In this document: one piece after another, positions 46,180-55,576 of the stretch | Layout: each line of letters starts with the position of its first letter | Numbering within the stretch: the stretch's first letter is position 1 | Assembly: GCF_000828085.3 (NCBI RefSeq) | Contig: NZ_JXCA02000001.1 | Span: 718,741-782,740, forward strand | Direction: 5' to 3' | Source of the DNA: Scytonema tolypothrichoides VB-61278 | GTDB taxonomy: Bacteria; Cyanobacteriota; Cyanobacteriia; Cyanobacteriales; Nostocaceae | Length of the DNA stretch: 64,000 nucleotides | Made by a program: the position numbers and the translations under genes | Notes under the pieces: generated by a model | The model's database searches: none | Seen by the model: the letters and a program-made list of their open reading frames with translations, nothing else | What the model was told of the DNA's origin: nothing

Positions 46180-48432
46180 TCACTCGTCTCCAATGCCATG
46201 ATCAATCAACCGCACGAACAGGAAGAAAAATAAAGCAGCAAAGAAAATGCTACTTGCAAACCAAGGAGTTAGGGGATTGGTACTATTCATTCCAAACAGG
46301 TGATCAATCAGAGAAACACCAAACCAGCTGCCTAGAAGCGTCAAACTTAAACTACCTAACAACAATGACAATAAAATAGGCTGATATTTTTTGGTGGCGC
46401 TTCTGTAGATGCTGCTAACAGTTGCCGAAAATATGATGGAAATAATTGCGTAAAGAAGAACATTGAGTCCAGCTAGAGTCCCGCGAAATTCCGGTGAAAA
46501 TAACAGACTTTTGGTATGCTCTATGCTGTAGCTTTGAAAGGGCACCCACAACAAGATACCTAATTCACAAATGATGACATATGTCAAGTATTTATTCTTG
46601 TTAAATATAGAATCTGGTACAAACCAAATCGTCGCCACAAGTGCCAGAATCTGAACACCACAACTAATAATGGCAACAAAGTTGAGGGCGTAAAACCATC
46701 GACTGATGGAAAAAGCTTGAGTATTTTGTCGCCAAACGTCATAGGCGGTAGCAATCCGCAAAAGCCCTTGCAATCCCGCAATGTTATCGACTCTGTGAAT
46801 AATATGTTTTATAGCTGCTTCTAACTCTGATTTTTTCAGCGTTAAATTTCCTTCAGCGTCGAAAGCTTGACGAGTATTAAAAATTTCTTGGGGAATGCTC
46901 TGAATATCTGCCGTTGAAGTTCTCCATTTGGAATATACTTGTGGAAGTTGTTGTAGGTGAATTGTAGTCGTCGCATTGGATTTGAATTCTAGAAACATCA
47001 TGCGATCGCCAGTCAGTTCAAACAACAGCGCCCCCAGTGTGAAAAACACAGTTAGGAGTGTCAAAAGTACAAACGGGCGTGTCTTGACGCGAATCATGCA
47101 ATGTGCTTTGTAAGACGCAAACAGAGGCATCCAGAGAAACAGGGAAGGATACACTATGAGGTGAGGGTAAAGTTGCGCGTAAAGCGTCAAGGTTTCCCAA
47201 CCCTGGAACTCGCTGAATATCCCGATGGGTAGGCAAACCAGCATGGCGATCAAAATTATGCCCAGCACCATCTCCCACTCCCAAGATAATCTCCTCTCCG
47301 AAAACAAACGATTCCATGTCAGTTCTTTCGCCAGAGGATTAGCCACGATCACAGGTAGCCAACTTTTGCCCGGTTCAAATTTCTGTTGTAACTGCTGTCG
47401 TGCTGCATTCATCGATGCAAATAAAGAGCGATCTTTGACAAAAGCTGCGAGAAAATGCTTCAATAATTCTCTAGCGACAGAGGACTCAACCATTTCGCGC
47501 ATGACTATACAGTAGGGCAGAGATAGCTTGGTTAGTTGGTTTGCCAGTCCTAAACCATCACAAGAATTAAAGATTGCCAGTTGCAACTTTTTCTGAATTG
47601 CATCTTGGAGCAAGTCTGTTAGTTCAGTGATTTCGAGAATTCCTTGTTCGCCATCGGCTGGGTTAATTTGAATGCGCCCAATTCGCCCGTCGCGATCGCT
47701 TTCACTATGTCCGGCAAAAAAGAAAATGTGCCAGCCTTGAGTGTCTTTTAACTTTTCTTCTAACTCTTGGCGCGTAGGTTGTCTGAGGATATGAGGTTCT
47801 CCACCATGCTGTCTCAGACTTTTGATAAAATCCTCTTCTTCTGCAAAACCAAGCTTTTCGTCGCCAAATACCACAAGTATGCGTGCAGTTGCTTTAATTT
47901 GAGGTGTTTGCTTCTGAGTCAGCCGCTTGAAATTTGTGGCACTAATTGCCACTTCTACACCTCTGCTGGTATAAGCTGCCAAAGTATCCCACTCTTGCCA
48001 AGGCAATCCCCGCAGTTGTCGGTCTTCTGTTTGTACAATAATTTGGATTTCATCCTTTTGGGTAATTTTCTCCCTGAAACTTTCCAAAACCAGACTGACA
48101 CGTGAATCAGGTTTTCCATTCTCATCAATCCAGCCATCGCTACCTAACCATTTATTTAATTCGACTTTCAAAGAGTTAGCGAGTTCTGTGAGATTGACTA
48201 CTCCTGAAATAAACTTATCACGATTTTTTGCAACCTTACGATTACCTTGAAGACCAATATAATACTGCCATTCTTTGAACTTCTCTTCGAGAGGTTTTGG
48301 TAGAGGAGAGAGAAAGGAAACGAGTTCTTGTATTTGTCCTTCTTTATCAGAAATAGCAACAGTGACAGGCAGAACTTCAGAATGGTTAAGTTGTACTCGC
48401 CCGCCAATTTTTAAGGAGATTTTCAAAGCCAT
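46180..48432 (-). CDS. CHAT-domain protease-like membrane protein
   Basis: 750 residues. The N-terminal ~120 residues are unassigned. A CHAT (caspase-like) domain spans about 130-370, with catalytic His242 (FFFAGHSES) and Cys291 (FNSCDGLG). After WLPVIVANPLA come eight or so transmembrane helices (about 385-750), with a polar insert of about 100 residues. The start ATG 48432 has GGAG five bases upstream. CHAT proteases act in bacterial signalling and defence. The membrane half suggests an anchored sensor or a protease coupled to the CPBP protein encoded next. Confidence 0.9.
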   Translation of the reverse strand: MALKISLKIGGRVQLNHSEVLPVTVAISDKEGQIQELVSFLSPLPKPLEEKFKEWQYYIGLQGNRKVAKNRDKFISGVVNLTELANSLKVELNKWLGSDGWIDENGKPDSRVSLVLESFREKITQKDEIQIIVQTEDRQLRGLPWQEWDTLAAYTSRGVEVAISATNFKRLTQKQTPQIKATARILVVFGDEKLGFAEEEDFIKSLRQHGGEPHILRQPTRQELEEKLKDTQGWHIFFFAGHSESDRDGRIGRIQINPADGEQGILEITELTDLLQDAIQKKLQLAIFNSCDGLGLANQLTKLSLPYCIVMREMVESSVARELLKHFLAAFVKDRSLFASMNAARQQLQQKFEPGKSWLPVIVANPLAKELTWNRLFSERRLSWEWEMVLGIILIAMLVCLPIGIFSEFQGWETLTLYAQLYPHLIVYPSLFLWMPLFASYKAHCMIRVKTRPFVLLTLLTVFFTLGALLFELTGDRMMFLEFKSNATTTIHLQQLPQVYSKWRTSTADIQSIPQEIFNTRQAFDAEGNLTLKKSELEAAIKHIIHRVDNIAGLQGLLRIATAYDVWRQNTQAFSISRWFYALNFVAIISCGVQILALVATIWFVPDSIFNKNKYLTYVIICELGILLWVPFQSYSIEHTKSLLFSPEFRGTLAGLNVLLYAIISIIFSATVSSIYRSATKKYQPILLSLLLGSLSLTLLGSWFGVSLIDHLFGMNSTNPLTPWFASSIFFAALFFFLFVRLIDHGIGDE

Positions 48433-48444
48433 TGGAACTCCATC

Positions 48445-49380
48445 TTAGGCGATAAAATATTCTCTAATGAAAGTTTCTCCTATCCGCAACTCTACCCAGA
48501 ATTCCTCACCTGAAGATAATTCCAGAGGAATAGAAATCAAATCAGCCGCCTCATTGACTGTTTCGGTATAAATATCAGATTCATCTGGTACACTGACCTG
48601 CATTCCTCTAGGTAGAGAACCACTTTTAGATTGAACATTAACTCTGACAAAAATCAATTCGTCGTTGTTCTGGGAAACAGAAAGTTGCATTTCAAAGACT
48701 TGCTCTGCCAATTGGAGTTTTTTCTTGCAGGTGGCACTTTTGAGAGCGCGCATTGAGGGTTCCCAGTCTGTCTCATAAATGTTATTCAACCAGTTTCTTA
48801 AGTAAGTAATTTTTTTTTCTGCAAATTCTTGTGTGAGATCATTTGTCTGGACTGTTTCAGTAAGTGAATCAGTAAGTGAACATGTTTCTTGTTGCGCCAA
48901 GTAATCGATGAGATCATCCATAGAGTGTAAATCAGCAATTGTCACTTCTACATCTGTAGTTTCGGGATGAAAAGCAGGCAAAAACCCAACTAGTGTCGCT
49001 TCTTTTTCTGAACTAGCAATTTCTATAAACAAATAGCCGATGCGATTGCTCAAACTTTCCGGTGGTAAAATCACAGTATCCTGTCCTGTAGCAATGACAC
49101 GACACTCCAAATTGCCCAATCCAGGAAGTTCTAGCTCGCTCGCTTCACTCCATAGACGACGGGCTGCATTCCATCTTTCTGATTGAGTAATATTAGTTTC
49201 AAAACCGAGCAAACGAAAATACGCATCAGCAACAAGTACAGCTAGAGTATTAAAATAGGTTCTTTCTTGGGCATCTTGCGTGAAATACTGGGATGCGTAA
49301 ACTCTGGCTTGTCGGCGAAACGATGCAGTCACTGGGAAGGGAATGGCTAGTTCTCGTAAGACATTTAGCTTATCGCTCAT
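48445..49380 (-). CDS. DUF1822 family protein
   Basis: About 311 residues from ATG 49380 (GGAG ten bases upstream; the ATG at 49395 is an alternative). The N-terminal 165 residues match DUF1822: YFNTLAVLVADAYFRLLGFET, LWSEASELELPGLGNLECR, LFIEIASSEKEATLVGFLPA. The C-terminal half is a beta-rich region of unknown family. DUF1822 genes in cyanobacteria regularly lie beside sigma-like and CHAT genes, as here. It overlaps the sigma-like gene by eleven bases. Role unknown. Confidence 0.88.
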   Translation of the reverse strand: MSDKLNVLRELAIPFPVTASFRRQARVYASQYFTQDAQERTYFNTLAVLVADAYFRLLGFETNITQSERWNAARRLWSEASELELPGLGNLECRVIATGQDTVILPPESLSNRIGYLFIEIASSEKEATLVGFLPAFHPETTDVEVTIADLHSMDDLIDYLAQQETCSLTDSLTETVQTNDLTQEFAEKKITYLRNWLNNIYETDWEPSMRALKSATCKKKLQLAEQVFEMQLSVSQNNDELIFVRVNVQSKSGSLPRGMQVSVPDESDIYTETVNEAADLISIPLELSSGEEFWVELRIGETFIREYFIA

Positions 49381-50026
49381 AGTTATCTTCTCCAAACAGC
49401 CTCTGATTTTTGTCTAACCACTCTTGAAGTAAGGGTTCACATTTTCTACACCAATGAGAAGAGATGACACCGCGTGTCGAGCCAACTTCCACAGCAATTT
49501 CCTGCCATTCTTTACCAATGACGAGTCTCAAATGGGCAAGCAATTGACAGTTGGCTTTTGGGTTACTTGCTATGTGGCAAGCCTTAAGAAGATTATCAGG
49601 ATCGTCTTTGATCCATTGGACAAATGATTCCCAAGTTTCAAGCAGCAAGTTAGCATCTATCGGAGAAGGAACTTGATCTAAAGGATCGAGTTCAACCTCA
49701 TCACTTTGCCATATAGATTGTCTGTGAGAGCGATGGCGTTTAGCCGCGCGAATTTCATCCCTGTACTGATTGCGAAGACAGGTGTTAAACCAAGCCAAAA
49801 ATGAACCTCGACTTGGATCATATTTGTCGCAAAGTGTTTTGCTCAAATTAAACATGGTTTTATATAGAGCTTCTTCGTAGAGATCATTCCCTTTACTCCC
49901 AGCACGCCTTGATTTCAGGATGACTCGGAGCAAACAGTTAATGGCTTTACTACGCTGTGGGCTGGTTGGTTGGTGACTGCAAGCTTCTTGGATAAGCGAT
50001 TGCAGGTAGAGGTTTAGCTCGTCCAT
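49370..50026 (-). CDS. Sigma-70-family (ECF-like) protein
   Basis: About 218 residues. Region 2 is recognisable: LYEEALYKTMFNLSKTLCDKY, SRGSFLAWFNTCLRNQYRDE, then a basic stretch. Region 4 is weaker, but a helix-turn-helix may lie in WQEIAVEVGSTRGVISSHW. Starts at 50026, 50056 or 50083 are possible; none has a strong ribosome site. It is the first gene of the operon with DUF1822, CHAT and CPBP genes. Such operons suggest the sigma-like protein is controlled by the downstream proteins, but its DNA-binding activity is unproven. Confidence 0.82.
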   Translation of the reverse strand: MDELNLYLQSLIQEACSHQPTSPQRSKAINCLLRVILKSRRAGSKGNDLYEEALYKTMFNLSKTLCDKYDPSRGSFLAWFNTCLRNQYRDEIRAAKRHRSHRQSIWQSDEVELDPLDQVPSPIDANLLLETWESFVQWIKDDPDNLLKACHIASNPKANCQLLAHLRLVIGKEWQEIAVEVGSTRGVISSHWCRKCEPLLQEWLDKNQRLFGEDNYER

Positions 50027-50686
50027 AAACTTATAACATCGTTCTAGCAGTGTCATTAAGCAGACGATAAACTCCACTACCATTTGTTACGAAGAATAAT
50101 GGCATCGTTCTGCAAAAAGATTGAATAAATCGCAAACTTTTTCTCAAAGGTTTTCTTTTACCGGAATTTACGTCTAATTTAGTTACAAAAGTCGCTTTTC
50201 AACAGTAAAAAGCTATTTTGACAACACAAATTCCACAAAGCACACTGATAAGCGTTATAAATTAAAATCTAAAAATCTATAGCAATCCGGTTTGAATTTT
50301 GAAAGAATCTAAGAGGTTAGATAACCAAAAAGAAAAACGACACTAGAGAAGTAAATTCTCAGTTGTTAGGTAAAATCGTATATTTAAGCAAATTCGCGCT
50401 CAAGATTATATTTTTCTATGCTTACATTAAATTGCTATTAAAAGCCATTGAACCCAAAATTTTGACTCATAATATTTTCGCTTATTTATCGTTAACCAAA
50501 ATTTACTATTTTTTTATACTTAACACTAAAAGAATACACATATCTTGCTATAGACAAAAGTGAATATTTTGTAAATTTTTTGTAAAATAATAGTAAATAT
50601 GCTTCAGTATACTGAGTTGTGCGTTTTTCTTAAATGAGTGCGCACTCCAGTTCCAGTACCAGCAAGCTTCGTGTTTATTTACAACC

Positions 50687-51020
50687 TCAAAGACGTAAAT
50701 GTGCCAAACATTTCTGTTGGGCTTTAACGTTATAGCCGTTGTATACACTGTAGTCATCACTGCTGAGTACACCGTTATACTCAGTTCCTAAAATCGCTTC
50801 TAGTTCCGCACGCGAACGAGTATCAGTTGCTTGAAATAAGCAGAAATCCTTATTGGCTATAACCCACAACCATTCTTTTACACCTTTTACCGACCACGGT
50901 GTTTCATCTATATGCACGTTGGGTTGTGTTTGTTTTACCCAATTACTTAATTCCGAAATACTCTCTAAAGTCGCTTTTTCAATTCGTTCGTTCTACTTGT
51001 TGAGGCAAATTTCTGTTCAT
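50687..51020 (-). pseudogene. IS66-family transposase remnant
   Basis: The frame reads HIDETPWSVKGVKEWLWVIA, FCLFQATDTRSRAELEAILG, and SSDDYSVYNGYNVKAQQKCL, the catalytic DDE region of IS66 transposases. Upstream (from 51020) MNRNLPQQVER continues in another frame; removing one copy of a GAAC duplication at about 50986-50993 reconnects it to IEKATLESISELSNWV. Both ends of the gene are missing. No terminal repeats are seen. Confidence 0.85.
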
Positions 51021-51898
51021 AATGGCGATACTCCACCTTGAGCGTCCCCTTTGTCAATACCCCCCACCTGAATTCTTACTGATTTTTTAATCAACAAGAA
51101 TCGAAGCTTGCAAGCCTCTGATTTTTAATCATGGGGTAATGTCCTTCATCAATCGGGACAAAATAGCCCAATCTTTACAGCAAATGAACGGCTGATTCGA
51201 TAAATTATTTAATAGTGATAAGAGTTACCAAATTTATGTAGTCAATATTACTATTGTTACACTTTGTTAACAATAGTAATTATAATTACTTTTTTTTAGT
51301 ATATAAAATTACTATTTTTTAGGTTATAAATCACTGTTTCTTGTTAAAAATATCAGACCGACACCTGAAACATACAAGAAAAAATAGATAATACTAAATA
51401 TTAATAACTCAGTTGAAAAAATATCTTTTGCTCACACACATGACTTCAGATAAAGGTTACAGACTTATTTTTTCCGTCAAATACTAGATTTACTTGAACA
51501 CAATTATGAAAATTTACTGCCAACAACAGACTTGATAATTAATACTATGCTTTTCTGAAAAACACGAAATCTTTTGTAACAAAAATGTTGATAGCAATTA
51601 TTGTATAAAAGAAATTACGAGTGAATCGGCGCAAAAAAGTAGTTAAACTTCTGTTTGATTGAGGTTTATTGCTTTTATAAAAATTGTGATTTTTTCTCAA
51701 ATACTGAAAGACAATATAGTCTTTTGGGAGAGGATGATATTGCTATAAGAAAGCGAACGGTTGAGATTTTTATAATCTTGGCTTCAAGTTCTTGTGCAAT
51801 TATCCGTCTGAGAAGAAGTGCAAAGCTTAATCCTTCACTTCCTGGTTTAAAACCACATCATTAATTCTCAACTAATCAAAATTTAGGAGATTTCAACT
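51021..51898. other. AT-rich region upstream of the phycocyanin operon
   Basis: 878 bases without a supported gene; AT content is very high from 51180 to 51640. It contains a 13-bp inverted repeat at 51247-51280 and must hold the promoter and leader of the cpc genes. I searched by eye for the TTGCACA direct repeats (L box) bound by RcaC in Fremyella and did not find them. A strong ribosome site, AGGAGATTTCAACT, precedes cpcB. Confidence 0.6.
51247..51280. promoter_or_regulatory. Perfect 13-bp inverted repeat upstream of cpcB
   Basis: ATTACTATTGTTA (51247-51259) and TAACAATAGTAAT (51268-51280) are exact complements with an eight-base spacer. It lies about 620 bases before cpcB in AT-rich DNA, in the non-coding gap behind the IS66 relic. 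It is either a transcription-factor site or a transcript-ending hairpin (T-run follows at 51291). Confidence 0.6.
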
Positions 51899-52420
51899 AT
51901 GGTGCAGGATGCTTTTTCTAAAGTTGTTGCCCAGGCTGACTCACGAGGAGAATACCTCAACGACTCTCAGCTGGATGCTCTACTCGGTTTAGTTAAAGAC
52001 GGTAACAAGCGCGTTGATGTCGTCAACCGGATTACTAGCAATGCGTCTACCATTGTTGCCAATGCAGTTCGACAGTTGTTCGCTGAGCAACCTCAGCTGA
52101 TTGCGCCTGGTGGAAATGCTTACACAAGCCGTCGTGCTGCTGCTTGTGTACGGGATTTGGAAATCATCCTACGCTATGTAACCTATGCGATTTTTGCGGG
52201 AGATGCCAGTGTGCTGGATGATCGTGCCCTCAATGGTTTGCGGGAAACTTATCTAGCACTAGGCACCCCTGGGGCTTCTGTTGCTGTTGGTATTCAGAAG
52301 CTAAAGGAAGCCTCGATCGCCATTGCCAATGACCCCAACAATATTACCCGTGGTGATTGCAGTGCGCTGATTGCGGAAGTTGCAACCTATTTTGATCGCG
52401 CGGCGGCGGCTGTTGCCTAA
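51899..52420 (+). CDS. cpcB: Phycocyanin beta subunit
   Basis: 173 residues of the phycobiliprotein family. Chromophore cysteines are in [10 protein letters not shown] (Cys84-type) and [10 protein letters not shown] (Cys155-type). The [17 protein letters not shown] stretch contains the methylated Asn of beta subunits. The ending [10 protein letters not shown] is diagnostic of phycocyanin beta rather than phycoerythrocyanin or allophycocyanin. It makes up the rod core with CpcA and absorbs near 620 nm. AGGAGATTTCAACT precedes the ATG. It is the first gene of the operon. No cpcE, cpcF or cpcG follows, so this is probably a second copy (cpcB2). Confidence 0.95.
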   Translation: MVQDAFSKVVAQADSRGEYLNDSQLDALLGLVKDGNKRVDVVNRITSNASTIVANAVRQLFAEQPQLIAPGGNAYTSRRAAACVRDLEIILRYVTYAIFAGDASVLDDRALNGLRETYLALGTPGASVAVGIQKLKEASIAIANDPNNITRGDCSALIAEVATYFDRAAAAVA

Positions 52421-52478
52421 ATCGTCACAACTACATCAAATCAATCCTTTATAGAACAAACTTGGAGATATTAAGTCA

Positions 52479-52970
52479 ATGAGTAAGACGCCTTTAACGG
52501 AAGCGATTGTTTCTGCGGATTCCCAAGGTCGCTTTTTGGGTAGCACTGAAATCCAGGTTGCATTCGGTCGTTACCGGCAGGCAGCTGTCAGCTTAGAAGC
52601 GGCAAAGACGTTATCTAAAAAAGCGCAAAGTCTGGCTGAAGCCGCTGCAAATGCTGTGTATCAAAAGTTTCCTTACACAACCCAGTTGGATGGACCTAAC
52701 TACGCTTCTAGTTCCACTGGCAAGGCAAAATGTGTGCGCGATGTAGGCTACTACCTCAGGATTATTACTTACGCTTTGGTTGTAGGTGGCACAGGTCCAA
52801 TCGACGATTATTTGATTGCTGGCTTAGCTGAAATCAACCGCACCTTTGAGTTATCTCCTAGCTGGTACATTGAAGCCCTCAAACACATTAAGGCGAATCA
52901 TGGTTTATCAGGTGACCCCGCTGTTGAAGCGAACTCCTACATTGATTATGTGATCAATTCTTTGACCTAG
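52479..52970 (+). CDS. cpcA: Phycocyanin alpha subunit
   Basis: 163 residues. The start [20 protein letters not shown], the single chromophore cysteine in [11 protein letters not shown], and [16 protein letters not shown] and YIKALKH-type region ([20 protein letters not shown]) match CpcA. PecA is excluded by [11 protein letters not shown] and [12 protein letters not shown], which are CpcA forms. It lies 58 bases after cpcB. A complex hairpin region of 333 bases separates it from the first linker. Confidence 0.95.
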   Translation: MSKTPLTEAIVSADSQGRFLGSTEIQVAFGRYRQAAVSLEAAKTLSKKAQSLAEAAANAVYQKFPYTTQLDGPNYASSSTGKAKCVRDVGYYLRIITYALVVGGTGPIDDYLIAGLAEINRTFELSPSWYIEALKHIKANHGLSGDPAVEANSYIDYVINSLT

Positions 52971-52979
52971 CGGAAGTCT

Positions 52980-53090
52980 TTCAGTTTTGTGTGATGCAGC
53001 AAGAAAATAATTTGGTAATTGTGCATCCAAACTAATGTTATTACCAGATTATTTTCACCAAACTTCGTTTCATAGTTCCACAAAACTGAA
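52980..53090 (+). promoter_or_regulatory. Nested inverted repeats after cpcA
   Basis: Outer arms TTCAGTTTTGTG (52980-52991) and CACAAAACTGAA (53079-53090) are exact complements. Inner arms AAAATAATTTGGTAAT (53004-53019) and ATTACCAGATTATTTT (53040-53055) match at 15 of 16. The RNA could fold as a long hairpin starting ten bases after the cpcA stop and protect the cpcBA message. Confidence 0.75.
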
Positions 53091-53118
53091 CCTAAAGTTT
53101 GCAAATGCGTCGAGGCTT

Positions 53119-53246
53119 TTGCGTAGTCAGCCTGAAAGGCTTCAAACACTGGCATCATTTTGTGTTAACTGTCAATTCAAACTGACTGAGATACTTATGC
53201 TGTTGGAGTTTTCTGGCTTTTCAATGACTACGCAAGGGTTTTTTTT
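53119..53246 (+). terminator. Terminator-like hairpin with T-run between cpcA and linker genes
   Basis: TTGCGTAGTCA (53119-53129) and TGACTACGCAA (53225-53235) form a perfect 11-bp stem with a 95-base loop, followed by GGG and eight T (53239-53246). It sits 58 bases before the linker ATG. Partial termination here would make the linkers less abundant than the subunits. Confidence 0.6.
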
Positions 53247-53303
53247 AAAATGTCTTTTTAACGAGATTCGCAGTTGTGTGATCGAGATTTAAGAGGTGGA
53301 ATT

Positions 53304-54119
53304 ATGGCAAGGCTGGGAGAAGCAAGCCGATTAGGAATTAGCCCATTTGCAGATGCTGAAAAAGTTGAACTGCGTCCTGTGAGGACAGAAGCTGATGTCC
53401 AGGCGGTCATTTGGGCGACCTATAGACAAGTTTTGGGCAATGAACATCTGATGCAAAGTGAGCGTCTTTTGAGTGGAGAATCACTCTTGCGTCAGGGACA
53501 GATTAAGCTACGGGATTTTGTGCGTGCGATCGCCCAATCAGAACTGTATCGACAAAAGTTCTTCTATTCCAACTCTCAAGTTCGCTTCATTGAATTGAAT
53601 TATAAGCATCTTTTGGGTCGTGCTCCTTACGACGAGTCAGAAATTGCCTACCACGTCGATCTCTACAATTCCCAAGGTTACGAAGCTGATATTAATTCCT
53701 ACATTGATTCTGTCGAGTATCAACAAAGCTTTGGGGATTCTATTGTGCCTTACTATCGGGGCTTCCAAAGTGTCGTAGGACAAAAAACAGTCGGGTTTCC
53801 GCATTTTTTCCAGTTGTATCGAGGCTATGCGAATAGCGATCGCGCCCAAAGCAAGCCCAAAGGACAATTAACTTGGGATTTAGCAAAAAACCTAGTATCC
53901 CCCATCTACCCTGCTTCTGCTGGCACCTTAACTGGCACTTCAACAGGTCGTCGTGGTGGTAACACTTATCGAATTCGCCTCACGCAGGCGGCTTCTCCTA
54001 ACTCTACAGTCATCCGCCAGAGTATTAGTGAAGTGGTTGTCCCTTTTGAGCAGTTGTCGGACCGATTGCAACAACTCAATCGCCAAGGACGCAAGATTAT
54101 TAGCATCACTCTTTCATAA
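53304..54119 (+). CDS. cpcC: Phycobilisome rod linker, phycocyanin-associated (CpcC/CpcH2-like)
   Basis: About 271 residues from ATG 53304, with GAGGTGG six bases upstream; ten extra residues of the longer frame are not family-like. The PBS linker domain (about 15-165) has [20 protein letters not shown], the [20 protein letters not shown] segment and the [17 protein letters not shown] motif. The C-terminal CpcD domain (about 210-270) ends [12 protein letters not shown]. It joins phycocyanin hexamers in rods. The first of two linkers in the operon. Confidence 0.94.
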   Translation: MARLGEASRLGISPFADAEKVELRPVRTEADVQAVIWATYRQVLGNEHLMQSERLLSGESLLRQGQIKLRDFVRAIAQSELYRQKFFYSNSQVRFIELNYKHLLGRAPYDESEIAYHVDLYNSQGYEADINSYIDSVEYQQSFGDSIVPYYRGFQSVVGQKTVGFPHFFQLYRGYANSDRAQSKPKGQLTWDLAKNLVSPIYPASAGTLTGTSTGRRGGNTYRIRLTQAASPNSTVIRQSISEVVVPFEQLSDRLQQLNRQGRKIISITLS

Positions 54120-54214
54120 GAAGAACGCAGAACGCAGAACACAGAATACAGGAAAAAAGATACCAGGCATCAGGTAGGAGAAAGATTGTTGTTCATTAAC
54201 TCTTCTGAAACCTT

Positions 54215-54305
54215 AGGACTTACGCAAAAACCCTTTTAAACCATCTTACCTTTGCGTTCTTTGCGTCCTTTGCGGTTTATTTTCTCATTATTTTGCGTAA
54301 GTCCT
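54215..54305. repeat. MITE-like element with 15-bp terminal inverted repeats
   Basis: AGGACTTACGCAAAA (54215-54229) and TTTTGCGTAAGTCCT (54291-54305) are exact complements enclosing 61 bases, with copies of the TTTGCGTTCTTTGCGTCC word. The TTAGGACTTAyGCA core is shared with the 170-bp element at 2693-2862. It lies between the two linker genes. Confidence 0.75.
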
Positions 54306-54463
54306 GAACTCTTCTTAAATCTTAAACCTGCAACCTAAAACTTAAAAAAGTTGTACAGAAGTTATACCGATATTAACCTACGTTGTTCTATTTATTCTGA
54401 GTTCTGACAACTGAGTTCTGAGTTCTTTATTCAAGAAAAAATTTTAATCAAGGAGACTTTTAG

Positions 54464-55330
54464 ATGGCTATTACAACAGCCGCATCTCGACTCGGAACCT
54501 CTGCTTTTACTAATGCTGCCCCCATTGAATTATGGTCTAATGCCAGCCAGACAGATATTTCTGCTGTGATCGCGGCTGTTTATCGTCAAGTTTTAGGTAA
54601 TGATTATTTACTAAAATCTGAACGCTTGACTGGCGCAGAATCTCTGCTGTTGAATGGCTCAATAAGCGTGCAAGAATTTGTCCGTCAGGTGGCAAAATCC
54701 CAACTGTATAAAGCTAAGTTTTTCTCCAGTAGCTTCCACAGCCGTTTCACGGAGTTGAACTACAAACATTTTTTGGGTCGTGCCCCTTATGATGAATCCG
54801 AGATAGCCTATCACCTGGATTTATACCAAACCAAAGGATACGACGCTGACATTGATTCCTATATTGACTCAAGCGAGTACCAAGCTAACTTTGGGGAAAA
54901 TATAGTACCCTACTATCGGGGATTTAAGACTCAACCGGGACAGAAAACCGTGGGCTTTACCCGGATTTTTCAACTGTATCGTGGGTATGCGACGAGCGAT
55001 CGCTCCCAAATCCCAGGAAATTCCCCTCGTCTAGCAAGTGAACTGGCGAAAAATAGTGCATCAACCGTAGTTGCTCCTGCGCTTAGCAATAATGGCTTTG
55101 CCTATCGTCCTCCCCTAAGAGGAGAAACCCCCAGCAGCACATTTGGAGGCTCGCAAGCATTTGGCACAGGACGACTCTATCGAGTTGAAGTGGCAAGTAT
55201 TTCTAAACCAGGATATCCCAAAGTTCGCCGCGTCAACCAAGCAGTCGTTATCCCCTACGAACAGCTATCAGATTACTTTCAAAGGGTTCAACGCCAAAAT
55301 GGCAAGATTGCCAGTATTACGCCTCTTTAA
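54464..55330 (+). CDS. cpcC: Second phycobilisome rod linker (CpcC/CpcI2-like)
   Basis: 288 residues. Its N-terminal part ([15 protein letters not shown]), PBS linker domain with [20 protein letters not shown] and [20 protein letters not shown], a Ser/Asn/Pro-rich spacer (about 185-225) and C-terminal CpcD domain ending [12 protein letters not shown] parallel the first linker but differ throughout, so the two are old paralogues. AAGGAGACTTTTAG precedes the ATG. The pair would set rod length or order. Confidence 0.94.
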   Translation: MAITTAASRLGTSAFTNAAPIELWSNASQTDISAVIAAVYRQVLGNDYLLKSERLTGAESLLLNGSISVQEFVRQVAKSQLYKAKFFSSSFHSRFTELNYKHFLGRAPYDESEIAYHLDLYQTKGYDADIDSYIDSSEYQANFGENIVPYYRGFKTQPGQKTVGFTRIFQLYRGYATSDRSQIPGNSPRLASELAKNSASTVVAPALSNNGFAYRPPLRGETPSSTFGGSQAFGTGRLYRVEVASISKPGYPKVRRVNQAVVIPYEQLSDYFQRVQRQNGKIASITPL

Positions 55331-55397
55331 TTCAGACTTTATAAAATTTGTCAATCCCCCGACAAGGGGGAATTTAAATTTCCTTTAACAGAAGAAC

Positions 55398-55422
55398 TCA
55401 GGAGTCAGGAGTCAGGAGTCAG
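55398..55422. repeat. Heptamer tandem repeat (CAGGAGT)
   Basis: Three perfect copies of CAGGAGT plus a partial copy lie between the second linker and cpcD. The rest of this gap (55331-55576) holds a CCCCC/GGGGG hairpin at 55365 and TTCTGAATTCTGAATTCTG words: low-complexity repeats with no gene. Confidence 0.8.
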
Positions 55423-55576
55423 AATGGCTCCTGTGCGACTGGCGGATGAGTAGGGGGTTTAAATCCCCACCGTCTACACGGTGTCTACAATTGGTTGGGG
55501 TCAGAATCCCCATCCAATTGATTCTGAATTCTGAATTCTGTCTTCTGACTTCTTCTTCAATTTCTTGGATATTATC

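Noticed and set aside
50363..50563. 66-residue open frame in the AT-rich gap
   Set aside because: Hydrophobic, low-complexity translation of AT-rich DNA, no ribosome site and no neighbour link.
51655..51864. 69-residue open frame before cpcB
   Set aside because: It lies in the likely cpc leader, has a non-ATG start and no family pattern.
51021..51898. RcaC L-box (TTGCACA direct repeats)
   Set aside because: Read the region on both strands and found no paired TTGCACA sites.
53035..53292. 85-residue frame between cpcA and the linker
   Set aside because: It runs through the inverted repeats and T-run of the intergenic region and has no family pattern.
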